DNA of 64,000 nt, taken from Rhodoferax_B ferrireducens_A (GTDB taxonomy: Bacteria > Pseudomonadota > Gammaproteobacteria > Burkholderiales > Burkholderiaceae_C). The notes under the pieces were generated by a model. That model did not search any database, was not told the DNA's origin, and saw only the letters and a list, made by a program, of their open reading frames with translations. The DNA is taken from the NCBI RefSeq assembly GCF_031458075.1, contig NZ_JAVDXT010000003.1:62001-126000 (forward strand), given 5' to 3'. Positions within the stretch are counted from its first letter, which is position 1; every line of letters starts with the position of its first letter. Positions 26,823-35,298 of this stretch are shown piece by piece. A program made the position numbers and the translations under genes.

Positions 26823-27784
26823 TCCTTGATCTTGGCGAAGTCGACGATCTTTTTGTACTTCAGCGTCTCTTCGGCCAGAAACTTGGGCATGTCGACGTTC
26901 AGCGGCGCGATGGCCGAGCCCGAGGCCTCCAGCTTCTTGCGCAGATCGGGCGACTGCAGCGACTCGCCCAGGGCTTTCTTCAGCCGGCTGGCCACCGGCT
27001 CGGGCAGATTGGCCGGCCCCATCAGCGCAAACCAGGTGCTGATGTCGATGCCCTTGAGTTTGGGGTTCTCGGCCAGCGCCGGGATCTGCGGTGTGACGGC
27101 GGAGCGCTTCTGCTCGGTGGTGCCCAGCGCCACCATCTGGCCGTTCTGCACATAGGGCAGGCCGCTGGACAGCACGAACACGCCGAACTCGATATTGCTG
27201 CCCAGCAGATCGTTGACCAGCGGCGCCACACCGCGGTAGGGGATGTGGGTGAGGAACAGGCCGCCCTGGTCCTTAACCATTTCACCGGCCAGGTGCAGGC
27301 CGGTACCCACGCCCGAGCTGCCGTAGCTGAACTTGCCGGGGTTGGCCTTGACCTGGGCCATGAACTGGTCGAGGTTCTTCACCCCGCTTTTGGCCGAGGC
27401 CACCAGCAGCATGGGCTGCGAGGCAATCAGGCCCAGCGGGGTGAAGTCCTTGATCTCGTATTTGACCGAGGCCGACACCAGGCGGCTGATGGCGATTTCG
27501 TTGTTCGCGCCGACCAGCAAGGTGTAGCCGTCGGGCGCGGCACGCACCACTTTTTGCGCGCCTATGCTGCCGCCGGCCCCGCCCACGTTGTCGATCACCA
27601 CCGGCACGCCGAGCCGGGTGGACAGCTCGGTGCCCAGGGTACGCGCCATCAGGTCGGTGCTGCCACCCGGCGGGTAGCCGACGACGATGGTGATGGGCTT
27701 GGTGGGGTAGACGGTCTGGGCACTGGCCAGCACAGCAGCAGAGCAGGCAGCCGCCGCAAGGCAGCGAAGAAGCAAAGTTTTCAT
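26819..27784 (-). CDS. Bug/TctC-family periplasmic receptor
   Basis: 321 residues from ATG 27784. Signal peptide (about 1-22, cleaving near VLASAQT), then the TctC/Bug pattern YPTKPITIVVGYPPGGSTD and RAAPDGYTLLVGANN. These receptors bind carboxylates and similar small compounds. No TctA/TctB membrane genes are nearby, as is usual for the expanded orphan Bug family of Burkholderiales. Likely operon with the aspartoacylase-like gene; the LysR gene upstream may control it. Confidence 0.92.
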   Translation of the reverse strand: MKTLLLRCLAAAACSAAVLASAQTVYPTKPITIVVGYPPGGSTDLMARTLGTELSTRLGVPVVIDNVGGAGGSIGAQKVVRAAPDGYTLLVGANNEIAISRLVSASVKYEIKDFTPLGLIASQPMLLVASAKSGVKNLDQFMAQVKANPGKFSYGSSGVGTGLHLAGEMVKDQGGLFLTHIPYRGVAPLVNDLLGSNIEFGVFVLSSGLPYVQNGQMVALGTTEQKRSAVTPQIPALAENPKLKGIDISTWFALMGPANLPEPVASRLKKALGESLQSPDLRKKLEASGSAIAPLNVDMPKFLAEETLKYKKIVDFAKIKE

Positions 27785-27879
27785 GGTGGGCATCCTGGTG
27801 GGGTTGGACTGGATTCTGCAGACAGCAACCCCTGCCGATGGTGCCAAAACAGCACCAGTCCGTGCTATTTCAGGCCGCA

Positions 27880-28776
27880 TCAGCGGCGCGCGAACACCTG
27901 CCACACGGCTTCGGCCAACGGGCTCAGACGCCGCTTGGGCCGGTACAGGCGCACGTCAAAGCGCACCTCCATGCGCGCATCGCCCAGCACCACCAGCTGG
28001 CCGGCCTTGCAGTCGGCATGCACCATGGACCACGGCAGCCAGGCTGCGCCCTGGCCCTGGCGCACGTACTGGTAGACCGCATCGGCCGAGTCGCACTCCA
28101 CCCAGCGCTGCAGCAGCGGCGCGTGCCGGTTCTGCGCCAGATGGTCTTCGACCAGGCGGCCCAGCGCCAGGCTGCGCGCATAGGCCAGGTAGGGCACGGC
28201 GCTGTCGCCAAACGCATGCGAGGGCTGGCCGCGCGCATCGGTGCGCACCACTGGCACCAGCTTGTCGGAGGCCAGGGCCAGGTGGCTGAACTGCCGCGCA
28301 TCCAGGCGCAGCGCCAGCACCGGATGGTGGTAGGTCAGCGAAAAATCGGCTTCGTGCTGCTCCAGCAGCAGCACGGTCTCGGCCAGCGCACGGGTCAGGA
28401 TGCGCAGCTCGCCCTCGCCCTGCTGCAGCGTGGGCTGCAGCCGCGGCAGCCATTCGGCCACCAGGGTGCAGGCCAAGGTGCGGCCGGTCGCCAGGGTCAC
28501 GGCGCGGGCCTCACGGCCGGCGGCGGCGCGCAGCTCTTCACGCGAACTGTCCAGACCGCGCAGCATTTGCTGGGCCGTGTCCAGAAAGCCCTCGCCGGCC
28601 GTGGTCAGCCGTACCGGGCCGCTGCCGCGCTCCAGCAGCGGCGCGCCGGCCCAGGCTTCCAACGCCTTGATGCGACGGCCAAAGGCCGGGTGGGTGACGT
28701 GGCGCAGCTCGGCCGCGCGGGTGTAGCTGCGGGTCTGGGCCAGCGCCACAAAGTCTTCCAGCCACTTGAGTTGCAT
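27880..28776 (-). CDS. LysR-family transcriptional regulator
   Basis: 298 residues. N-terminal winged HTH (LEDFVALAQTRSYTRAAEL, then HVTHPAFGRRIKALE), followed by the periplasmic-binding-like effector domain. Same strand as the Bug receptor gene 95 bases downstream, which is its probable target, and 15 bases after pyrF upstream. Effector unknown. Confidence 0.92.
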   Translation of the reverse strand: MQLKWLEDFVALAQTRSYTRAAELRHVTHPAFGRRIKALEAWAGAPLLERGSGPVRLTTAGEGFLDTAQQMLRGLDSSREELRAAAGREARAVTLATGRTLACTLVAEWLPRLQPTLQQGEGELRILTRALAETVLLLEQHEADFSLTYHHPVLALRLDARQFSHLALASDKLVPVVRTDARGQPSHAFGDSAVPYLAYARSLALGRLVEDHLAQNRHAPLLQRWVECDSADAVYQYVRQGQGAAWLPWSMVHADCKAGQLVVLGDARMEVRFDVRLYRPKRRLSPLAEAVWQVFARR

Positions 28777-28791
28777 GTGGCTGGCGGTGGT

Positions 28792-29616
28792 TTAGTTGCG
28801 CGCGGCCTGCAGCTGGTCGCGGGTGTCCAGCGCCACCCGGCGGGCCGCATCGGCGAAGTCGTCGCCAGACGACGCATACAGGATGGCCCGCGAGGAATTG
28901 ACGATCAGCGAGCCGTCCTGGGTCCACCCGGCCTGCACCGTGGCAAGGGCATCGCCGCCCTGTGCGCCTACGCCGGGCACCAGCAGCGGCACGGTAGGGG
29001 CCAGGGCGCGCACCCGGGCGATTTCCGCCGGGTAGGTGGCGCCGACCACCAGGCCCAGCTGGCCGTTCAGGTTCCATGGGCCTTGGGCCAGGCCGGCCAC
29101 GTGTTCGTACAGCAGCGGCTGGCCGGGCACATCGGCCAGGCGCTGGTTCTGCAGGTCGTCGCCGCCGGGGTTGGAGGTGCGGCACAGCAGGAACGCGCCC
29201 TTGCCCGGGTACTTGAGGTAGGGCTGGACCGAGTCGAAGCCCATGAAGGGCGACAGGGTGACGGCATCGGCGCCGTAGCGCTCGAAGGCCTCGATGGCGT
29301 ACTGCTCGGCGGTGGAACCAATGTCACCGCGCTTGGCGTCCAGGATGATGGGCACATGGGGGGCGACGCGGCGGATGTGGGCTACCACGCGCTCCAGCTG
29401 TTCTTCGGCGCGGTGGGCGGCGAAGTAGGCGATCTGCGGCTTGAAGGCGATGGCCAGATCGGCCGTGGCTTCGACGATGCGGGCGCAGAAGTCGGCAATC
29501 TTGCTGGCATCGCCGCGCCAGCCACCGGGGAAGCGCGCAGGATCGGGATCGAGCCCGACGCAGAGCATGGAGGCGTTGCGCTGCCCGGCGGTTTGGAGCA
29601 TGTCTAAGAAGGTCAT
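28792..29616 (-). CDS. pyrF: Orotidine-5'-phosphate decarboxylase
   Basis: 274 residues, the longer PyrF subfamily. Last step of UMP synthesis. Catalytic Asp-x-Lys-x-x-x-x-Asp segment is visible as LDAKRGDIGSTAEQYA, and the phosphate-binding end as LLVPGVGAQGGD. Start ATG 29616. Complete and without oddities. Confidence 0.97.
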   Translation of the reverse strand: MTFLDMLQTAGQRNASMLCVGLDPDPARFPGGWRGDASKIADFCARIVEATADLAIAFKPQIAYFAAHRAEEQLERVVAHIRRVAPHVPIILDAKRGDIGSTAEQYAIEAFERYGADAVTLSPFMGFDSVQPYLKYPGKGAFLLCRTSNPGGDDLQNQRLADVPGQPLLYEHVAGLAQGPWNLNGQLGLVVGATYPAEIARVRALAPTVPLLVPGVGAQGGDALATVQAGWTQDGSLIVNSSRAILYASSGDDFADAARRVALDTRDQLQAARN

Positions 29617-29637
29617 GCTCCGATTTTACGAGGCTGT

Positions 29638-30396
29638 CTACGCCATGGCCCCCAGCGCCAGACACAGGTCGGCCCAGGCCTTGGCTTTTTCCGGGCGATT
29701 GCGCAGCAGCATGGACGGGTGGTAGCTGACCACCACCGGCACGCCGTGGAAACGGTGCACCCGGCCGCGCATCTGGCCCAGCGGCGTGCTGTCGCGCAGC
29801 AGCAGCTGGGCGGCAAACGGGCCCAGCGCCAGGATCAGCTTGGGTTGCAGCAGCGCGACCAGCTGGCGCAGGTGCGGTTCGCTGGCGGCCAGCGGGTCGC
29901 TGCCGTCCAGGGCCGGGGTTTTCAGCAGGCTGGTGATGCAGGCGCTGCGCGCGTCCGGCCGGGTACTGATGCCGACGGCCTGCAGCATATTCGCCAGCAA
30001 TTGGGCTTCCGGCGCCTCAAACGGTTGGCCACTTTCGCTGACGCCCAGGGCTTCGCCCAGCACCAGCCAGTCGGCCTGGGCGCCCAGCGCGGTGTTCAGC
30101 GGCACGCAGGCCTGGGCCGTGGCCCAGGCGGCGCGCAGGCCGGTCCAGTCGCTGGACGCGGCTACAGCTACGGGTTCAGCATCATTTTGGGCTTTGGCGC
30201 TGATGGAAGCTGCGCGAGCAGCTACCAATTCAGGAGCATCGGCAATGGCCTGGGCAATGCTCTTGGGCGCCGACCGCGCCGGTGCCGGGGCTGGCACGGG
30301 CTCGGGTAGCGGCTCGGCCGCGGCTTCGGGCCACCAGACCGGCACGTGCATCTCGGCCAGCATCGCGCGTTGGCGGGTATCGAGGTCCAGGCTCAT
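29638..30396 (-). CDS. Uracil-DNA glycosylase family 4-like protein lacking Fe-S cysteines
   Basis: 252 residues from ATG 30396, overlapping the rimI stop by four bases. Residues about 1-85 are a Pro/Ala-rich linker, part of it encoded by a dispersed repeat copy. The rest follows the family 4 uracil-DNA glycosylase fold: WLVLGEALGVSESGQPF, PKLILALGPFAAQLLL, RGRVHRFHGVPVVVSYHPSMLL. Of the four usual 4Fe-4S cysteine positions only one is clear (AQACVPL); the others appear as Ala, Thr (LLKTPALDG) and Ser (ASEPHL). The first catalytic motif reads GEALG, not GEAPG. It may be inactive or have changed role. Confidence 0.8.
   Translation of the reverse strand: MSLDLDTRQRAMLAEMHVPVWWPEAAAEPLPEPVPAPAPARSAPKSIAQAIADAPELVAARAASISAKAQNDAEPVAVAASSDWTGLRAAWATAQACVPLNTALGAQADWLVLGEALGVSESGQPFEAPEAQLLANMLQAVGISTRPDARSACITSLLKTPALDGSDPLAASEPHLRQLVALLQPKLILALGPFAAQLLLRDSTPLGQMRGRVHRFHGVPVVVSYHPSMLLRNRPEKAKAWADLCLALGAMA
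30182..30237 (-). repeat. Dispersed short repeat, copy inside the UDG-like gene
   Basis: Minus strand reads GCTCCTGAATTGGTAGCTGC, TCGCGCAGCTTCCATCAGCG, then CCAAAGCCCAAAAT, very close to the intergenic copy at 18592. It encodes APELVAARAASISAKAQN in frame within the linker. Confidence 0.7.
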
Positions 30397-30869
30397 AGCT
30401 TGAGGCTCATGACGATGGCGTGCTCGCGCTTGCCCTGGCCGTCGGGGTAGTAATCCTTGCGCAGGCCGACGCGGTGGAAGCCGTAGCGGGTATAGACCTG
30501 CAGCGCGCGCAGATTGCTGACCCGCGCCTCCAGCCACAGCCATTCGACGCCCTGGCCACGGGCCCACAGGGCCAGCGCGTCCAGCATCAGGTGCGACCAG
30601 CCCTGGCGCTGGTAGGCCGGGGCCACGGTGATGTTCAGCAGGTGTACCTCGTCCACGCCTTTCATGGCCACGAAATAGCCGAGCACGGTGTCCCCGGCCA
30701 GCAGGATCTGCGCCTCGTAGCCGGCGGCCAGCGTGTCCTTGAAGTTGGTGACCGACCAGGGGTGCGCATACGCGCTTTGCTCGATGACCGCGATCTCGTC
30801 CAGCCACAGGCCGGTCAGCGGCTCGAAGCGCACCTGGTCGGGCTCGGTGACCTGCAGCTGTGCGCTCAT
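30393..30869 (-). CDS. rimI: Ribosomal-protein-alanine N-acetyltransferase-like GNAT protein
   Basis: 158 residues from ATG 30869, overlapping the tsaB stop (ATGA). GNAT fold with acetyl-CoA loop VAPAYQRQGWSHLML (the usual R/Q-x-x-G-x-G/A pattern has Trp-Ser here) and C-terminal YTRYGFHRVGLRKDYYP. RimI acetylates the N-terminus of ribosomal protein S18; tsaB-rimI pairing is widespread and supports the name. Confidence 0.9.
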   Translation of the reverse strand: MSAQLQVTEPDQVRFEPLTGLWLDEIAVIEQSAYAHPWSVTNFKDTLAAGYEAQILLAGDTVLGYFVAMKGVDEVHLLNITVAPAYQRQGWSHLMLDALALWARGQGVEWLWLEARVSNLRALQVYTRYGFHRVGLRKDYYPDGQGKREHAIVMSLKL

Positions 30870-31561
30870 GGGGCGGCGGCCAGCGCGGCTTTTTCGGCCA
30901 TGCGCTCGTCGGTGGTCTTGGCGACCTTGTCGCGGATATAGCGCGGTAAGGCCTGGTCGGCCGGCACGGCCTGGCCGGCAGCCAGCAGGGCCGGGGCTAG
31001 GCGCAACATGGCGGTGGCGGTGGGTAAAGCGGCGATCCGCAGCCCGGTGGACGCGGGGATGCGGTCTGCGTACACGGCCAGCGCATTGCCGGCCTGGGCC
31101 CAACCGTCTTGCTGCAGCAGGTTTTCCGGCCGGACCAGCTGGAAGTCGTCGCGCTGGGTCCAGCGACCCTGGTCGTAGGCGTAAAAGCCGGTGTAGACCT
31201 CGTCCATGCGTGCATCCAGCAGCGCCTGCACCTGCAGCACGCCGTGCTGTTCACGGGCTTCTTCGGCCACGGCCATCAAGGTGTCGATAGGCAGCACCGG
31301 CCTATTGGCGCCAAAAGCCAGGCCCTGGGCCACCGAGCAGGCGGTACGCAGGCCGGTAAACGAGCCCGGGCCGCTGCCAAACACGATGGCGTCCAGCTGG
31401 TCCAGCCGCAGCCCAGCCTGCGCCAGCAGCGCCAGAATTGCCGGGATCAGCGTGCTGGAAGCCTGCGCGCCGCCCGCGCCGCTGTGCTGCCACAGCCGCG
31501 CGCCATCGCTCACGGCGATGGACAAGGTGTCGGTGCTGGTATCGAAGGCAAGCAGGGGCAT
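30866..31561 (-). CDS. tsaB: tRNA t6A threonylcarbamoyltransferase component TsaB
   Basis: 231 residues from ATG 31561 (MPLLAFDTSTDTLSIAV). ASKHA fold with the TsaB hallmarks ALLDARMDEVYTGFY and FGSGPGSFTGLRTACSVAQG. Works with TsaD and TsaE to put the threonylcarbamoyl group on A37 of ANN-decoding tRNAs. The enzyme making threonylcarbamoyl-AMP (TsaC/Sua5) is encoded at 36339-37340. Confidence 0.95.
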   Translation of the reverse strand: MPLLAFDTSTDTLSIAVSDGARLWQHSGAGGAQASSTLIPAILALLAQAGLRLDQLDAIVFGSGPGSFTGLRTACSVAQGLAFGANRPVLPIDTLMAVAEEAREQHGVLQVQALLDARMDEVYTGFYAYDQGRWTQRDDFQLVRPENLLQQDGWAQAGNALAVYADRIPASTGLRIAALPTATAMLRLAPALLAAGQAVPADQALPRYIRDKVAKTTDERMAEKAALAAAP

Positions 31562-31660
31562 GGGCAAAAAATTCAGTATCTTCAGTATCAATAGGATTTA
31601 CGCATCGCTCCTTGTGCCGCCCTTTGGGCGCACACGGGGACTTGCGTAAAGTCCTGGTCA

Positions 31661-31713
31661 AACAAGCAGTTAGCGCAGGATTATCTAGCGCAACCAGCTA
31701 TGATTTCTATAGC
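31661..31713 (+). repeat. Dispersed short repeat, copy in the dacB leader
   Basis: AAGCAGTTAGCGCAGGATTA followed by TCTAGCGCAACCAGCTATGA and TTTCTATAGC, ending 9 bases before the dacB start. Both palindromic halves are recognisable. Confidence 0.65.
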
Positions 31714-31722
31714 TTTGCGCAT

Positions 31723-33198
31723 ATGACCCATTCCACACCCCACCGCACACATACGACCCGATTTTGGCCCAGACTCGGCGCGCTTGCGCTGGGCCTGGCC
31801 TGCTGCGCCGGCAACACCCTGGCCCAGCGCCTGCCGCCAGAGGTTGCCGCCGCGCTGGCCCGCGCCAAAGTGCCGCCCAGTGCCGTCAGCCTGCTGGTCA
31901 CCAAGGCCGACGGCGCCGGTCCGCCGCGGCTGAACCACCGCGCCAATGTGCTGGTGAATCCGGCATCGGTGATGAAGCTGGTGACCACCTATGCGGCGCT
32001 CGACACCCTGGGCGCCGACTACACCTGGAAGACCCGCTTCTATGCCGACGGCCCGGTGCGCGGCGGCGTGCTGGCCGGCAACCTGTACATCCGCGGCGGC
32101 GGCGACCCCAAGCTGGTGCTGGAACGCATAGACCCGGCCTTCCAGGCGCTGCGGGCCCTGGGCGTGCACAAGGTGCGCGGCGACATCGTGCTGGACCACG
32201 GCATCTTCGAGCCCGTGGAACGGAATCCGGCCGACTTCGATGGCCAGGCGCTCAGCCCCTACAACACCGCGCCCGACGGCCTGCTGGTCAACTTCAAGTC
32301 GCTGATCTTCAGCTTCACGCCCGAACCCGACGGCAAGACCGCCTTCATCAAGACCGAGCCGCCCATCGCTGGCGTGCAGATCGACACCCGCGTGCCGCTC
32401 AGCACCGCCAGCTGCGGCGACTGGCGCAGCGAGCTGGGCGCCGACTTTGCCGACCCCGACCGGGTGCAGTTCCTCGGCCGCTACCCGGCCGCCTGCGGCG
32501 AACGCAGCTGGCCGGTGGCCTATGTCGACCCGGCCAGCTATGCGCGCCGGGTGCTGCAGGCCATGTTCACCAATGCCGGCGGCGAATTCAGCGGCAAGGT
32601 GCGCGACGGCAGCACGCCCGCCGACGCGCGCTGGCTGATGGACGCGCCCTCGCTGCCGCTGGGCGATCTGATCGCCGACATCAACAAGTTCAGCAACAAC
32701 GTGATGGCCCAGCAGCTGTTCCTGACCCTGGGCTTGCAGGGCGGCCGGCCAGGTAATTTGGCCGCCTCGCGCGCCGCCGTGGCCGCCTGGTGGCCCGCTG
32801 CCATCGGCAAGGACGTGCCCGCCCCCACGCTGGAGAACGGCTCGGGCCTGAGCCGCGACGAGCGCACCAGCGCCCGCGCGCTGGGCCAGCTGCTGCGCCG
32901 CGCCGCCAGCCACCCGCAGGGCGCGGTGTTCGCCCAGTCGCTGTCGATAGCCGGCGTCGACGGCACCACCCAGCGCATGCGCGACCGTGGCCTGGCGCCC
33001 GAAGCCCTGGGCAATGCCCGGCTGAAAACCGGCACTCTGCGCGACGTGGCCTCGGTGGCCGGCTATGCCACCGGGCGCAGCGGCCAGCGCTATGTGGTGG
33101 TCGGCATCGTCAACCATCCGCTGGCCGCGGCCGCCCGCCCGGCACTGGACGCGCTGGTGGAATGGACGGTAAAGGACCAGGCCGCAAAGCCCAACTAG
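31723..33198 (+). CDS. dacB: D-alanyl-D-alanine carboxypeptidase/endopeptidase (PBP4)
   Basis: 491 residues from ATG 31723. Signal peptide (about 1-35, LGLACCAGNTLAQ). Class C penicillin-binding protein with all three motifs: SxxK in NPASVMKLVTTYA, SxN in KFSNNVMAQQ, KTG in ARLKTGTLRD. A periplasmic enzyme trimming peptidoglycan peptides. The dispersed repeat occupies its immediate leader, so ribosome binding there is unusual; no good Shine-Dalgarno is visible. Confidence 0.94.
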   Translation: MTHSTPHRTHTTRFWPRLGALALGLACCAGNTLAQRLPPEVAAALARAKVPPSAVSLLVTKADGAGPPRLNHRANVLVNPASVMKLVTTYAALDTLGADYTWKTRFYADGPVRGGVLAGNLYIRGGGDPKLVLERIDPAFQALRALGVHKVRGDIVLDHGIFEPVERNPADFDGQALSPYNTAPDGLLVNFKSLIFSFTPEPDGKTAFIKTEPPIAGVQIDTRVPLSTASCGDWRSELGADFADPDRVQFLGRYPAACGERSWPVAYVDPASYARRVLQAMFTNAGGEFSGKVRDGSTPADARWLMDAPSLPLGDLIADINKFSNNVMAQQLFLTLGLQGGRPGNLAASRAAVAAWWPAAIGKDVPAPTLENGSGLSRDERTSARALGQLLRRAASHPQGAVFAQSLSIAGVDGTTQRMRDRGLAPEALGNARLKTGTLRDVASVAGYATGRSGQRYVVVGIVNHPLAAAARPALDALVEWTVKDQAAKPN

Positions 33199-33252
33199 GT
33201 AGTAACCCTTTGCGGCAAGTGGACGGGGGCGCTTAACATTCCGGCCACAAAC

Positions 33253-33264
33253 GAACGACCGTTC
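33253..33264. promoter_or_regulatory. TetR-type palindrome before the SGNH lipoprotein gene
   Basis: GAACGACCGTTC: five-base arms GAACG/CGTTC around two bases, 24 bases before the start codon and just before AAGGAG. This arrangement resembles operators of AcrR/TetR-type repressors. No TetR gene is adjacent. Confidence 0.35.
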
Positions 33265-33288
33265 TTTTTCTCACAAGGAGTACCCCCG

Positions 33289-34521
33289 ATGAACTGGATT
33301 CCCACCAAAATGGCGCTGCTGATGGCTGCGCTGGCCTTGTCCGCCTGCGGCGGCGGGGGTAGCGACACCGCCACCAAGCTGTCTTTCAGCAGCATGGTGT
33401 CGTTTGGTGACAGCCTCAGCGATGTGGGTACCTACAAGGTGGGCGCAATTGCCGCCGTCGGCGGCGGCAAATGGACCGTCAATGGCACGACCACCGGCCC
33501 GGTCAACTGGACCGAGCTGCTGGCCAGCCAGCTGAACCTGCCAGCCCCCTGCGCAGCCCAGACCGGCTTGCAATCCAACCTCAGCGCCCTGCCCGCCGTG
33601 GCCGTGGTCGACCACCCGACTTGCACCAACTACGCCCAGGGCAGCGCGCGCGTCACCTCGGTCTACGCACCGAACAGCACCACGCTGCAAACCACGCTGG
33701 GGGCCACCAATATCGGCCTGATCGCCCTGCCCCTGGCGAACCAGTTTGCCAAGCACCTGACCGTCCACGGCAACTACACCGGCAAGGAACTGGTCACGGT
33801 GATGGTCGGCGGCAACGATGTCTTCATGCACCTGAATGCCGTGGCCGCAGTGGTCGACTATGTGAACGCCGCCCTGGGCGGCACCGCCACCCCCACCGAA
33901 ATCGCCACCGCCAAGGGCGTGGCCCAGGCTGCGGCCCTGGTGGCCGAATGGTCGCCAGCCGACCAGGCCACGATTGCCGGCGGTGTGACCCTGGCCACGG
34001 CCAATGCCTTCACCACCATGGCCACCACCGCGGCCGTGACCCAGATGGCAATTGCCGCCAGCACCCAGGCGGCCCTGGTCCAGACCTCGCTGCTAGACCG
34101 TGGCGCCAAGTACGTGGTCGTGGTCAACCTGCCCAGCGTGGCGAATACGCCGCTGGGCCTGGGCCAGTCGGCCAACACCCAGGCCCTGCTGACCAGCATG
34201 GCCACCACCTACAACAACACGCTGCAGAACGCCCTGGCCGGCAAGGCCGGCGTGCTCTATGTGGACGCCTACACCCAGGGCCTGGACCAGACCGCCAACC
34301 CGGCGCAGTACGGCCTGACCAATGTCACCACCCCGGCCTGCCGGGCCGACAGCAGCAACATCCTGGCGGGCTCGTCCCTGGCCTGCACCACCAGCAACAC
34401 GCTCAGCGGCGTGGATGTCAGCACCTACCAGTACGCCGACACCGTGCACCCCACCCCCGCCGGCTACAAGCTGCTGAACCGCTATATCGCGCTGCAGCTG
34501 GCCAAGGCTGGCTGGCTGTAA
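33289..34521 (+). CDS. SGNH/GDSL hydrolase lipoprotein
   Basis: 410 residues from ATG 33289, AAGGAG upstream. Signal peptide with lipobox LSAC (Cys20), then Gly-rich linker. Block I serine in VSFGDSLSDVG, block III GGND in VMVGGNDVF, block V Asp/His in YADTVHPTPAGY: the catalytic set is complete. Probably a surface or periplasmic esterase/lipase. Followed by ompW-like gene after 19 bases. Confidence 0.9.
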   Translation: MNWIPTKMALLMAALALSACGGGGSDTATKLSFSSMVSFGDSLSDVGTYKVGAIAAVGGGKWTVNGTTTGPVNWTELLASQLNLPAPCAAQTGLQSNLSALPAVAVVDHPTCTNYAQGSARVTSVYAPNSTTLQTTLGATNIGLIALPLANQFAKHLTVHGNYTGKELVTVMVGGNDVFMHLNAVAAVVDYVNAALGGTATPTEIATAKGVAQAAALVAEWSPADQATIAGGVTLATANAFTTMATTAAVTQMAIAASTQAALVQTSLLDRGAKYVVVVNLPSVANTPLGLGQSANTQALLTSMATTYNNTLQNALAGKAGVLYVDAYTQGLDQTANPAQYGLTNVTTPACRADSSNILAGSSLACTTSNTLSGVDVSTYQYADTVHPTPAGYKLLNRYIALQLAKAGWL

Positions 34522-34540
34522 CCCCCGCTAAGGACTGACG

Positions 34541-35209
34541 ATGAAAACCACCCCTCTCTGCCTGGCGCTGGCGGTACTGTTGAGCGCAGCGGCGGCCCAG
34601 GCCCAGACAGCTGGCACCTGGATGCTGCGCGGCGGCGTGATGAACATCACCCCCGACGTCGACAGCGGCAACCTGTCGGCCTCCAGCCTGCCGAACACCC
34701 AGATCGACTCGAACGGCAGCACCCGGCCGTCCGGCGGCATCACCTACATGCTGGACGACCACTGGGCGCTGGACGTGCCCATCGCCGTGCCGTTCAAACA
34801 CACGCTCACCGGAGCGGGCTCGATTGCCGGCGCCGGCAAGATCGGCGAGACCAAGGCCTTGCCCATCACGCTGCTGGGCCAGTACCGCTTTGGCGAGGCC
34901 CATGCCCAGTTCCGGCCATTTGTTGGTGCCGGCCTGACCTATGCCAAGTTCTTCAAGGAACGCAGCACCGCCACCCTGACGGCCATCACCGGCGGCAATG
35001 CCAGCACCCCCACCACGCTGTCGCTGGAGTCCAAGCTGGGACTGACTCTGCAGGTCGGCGGCACGCTGGCGTTGAACGAACGCTGGTTTGTCGAAGGCAT
35101 GGTCGCCAAGACCTTCGTCAAGACCACGGGCACGCTGTCCACCGGCCAAACCATCAAGGTCACGCTCGACCCGCTGACCCTGTCCCTGGGCGTAGGCTAC
35201 CGTTTCTAA
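34541..35209 (+). CDS. OmpW-family outer membrane protein
   Basis: 222 residues; signal peptide (1-21, AAAAQAQ), then alternating beta-strand pattern with GTWMLRGGVMNITPD at the start and closing GVGYRF with the terminal Phe needed for outer-membrane assembly. OmpW proteins are small eight-stranded barrels with a hydrophobic channel. Probably co-transcribed with the SGNH gene; the operon ends in the terminator at 35225. Confidence 0.92.
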   Translation: MKTTPLCLALAVLLSAAAAQAQTAGTWMLRGGVMNITPDVDSGNLSASSLPNTQIDSNGSTRPSGGITYMLDDHWALDVPIAVPFKHTLTGAGSIAGAGKIGETKALPITLLGQYRFGEAHAQFRPFVGAGLTYAKFFKERSTATLTAITGGNASTPTTLSLESKLGLTLQVGGTLALNERWFVEGMVAKTFVKTTGTLSTGQTIKVTLDPLTLSLGVGYRF

Positions 35210-35224
35210 ACGCCAAGCCCCCAA

Positions 35225-35257
35225 GCAAAAAGCCGACCCATGGGTCGGCTTTTTTTG
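35225..35257. terminator. Bidirectional rho-independent terminator
   Basis: Perfect 10-base inverted repeat AGCCGACCCA/TGGGTCGGCT with an A run on the left and a T run on the right. It can serve the plus-strand ompW transcript and the convergent minus-strand SGNH gene. Confidence 0.9.
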
Positions 35258-35298
35258 TGCCAGAACAACCCCAGGAGCAGCCTGGGGGTGAGCCCAAA

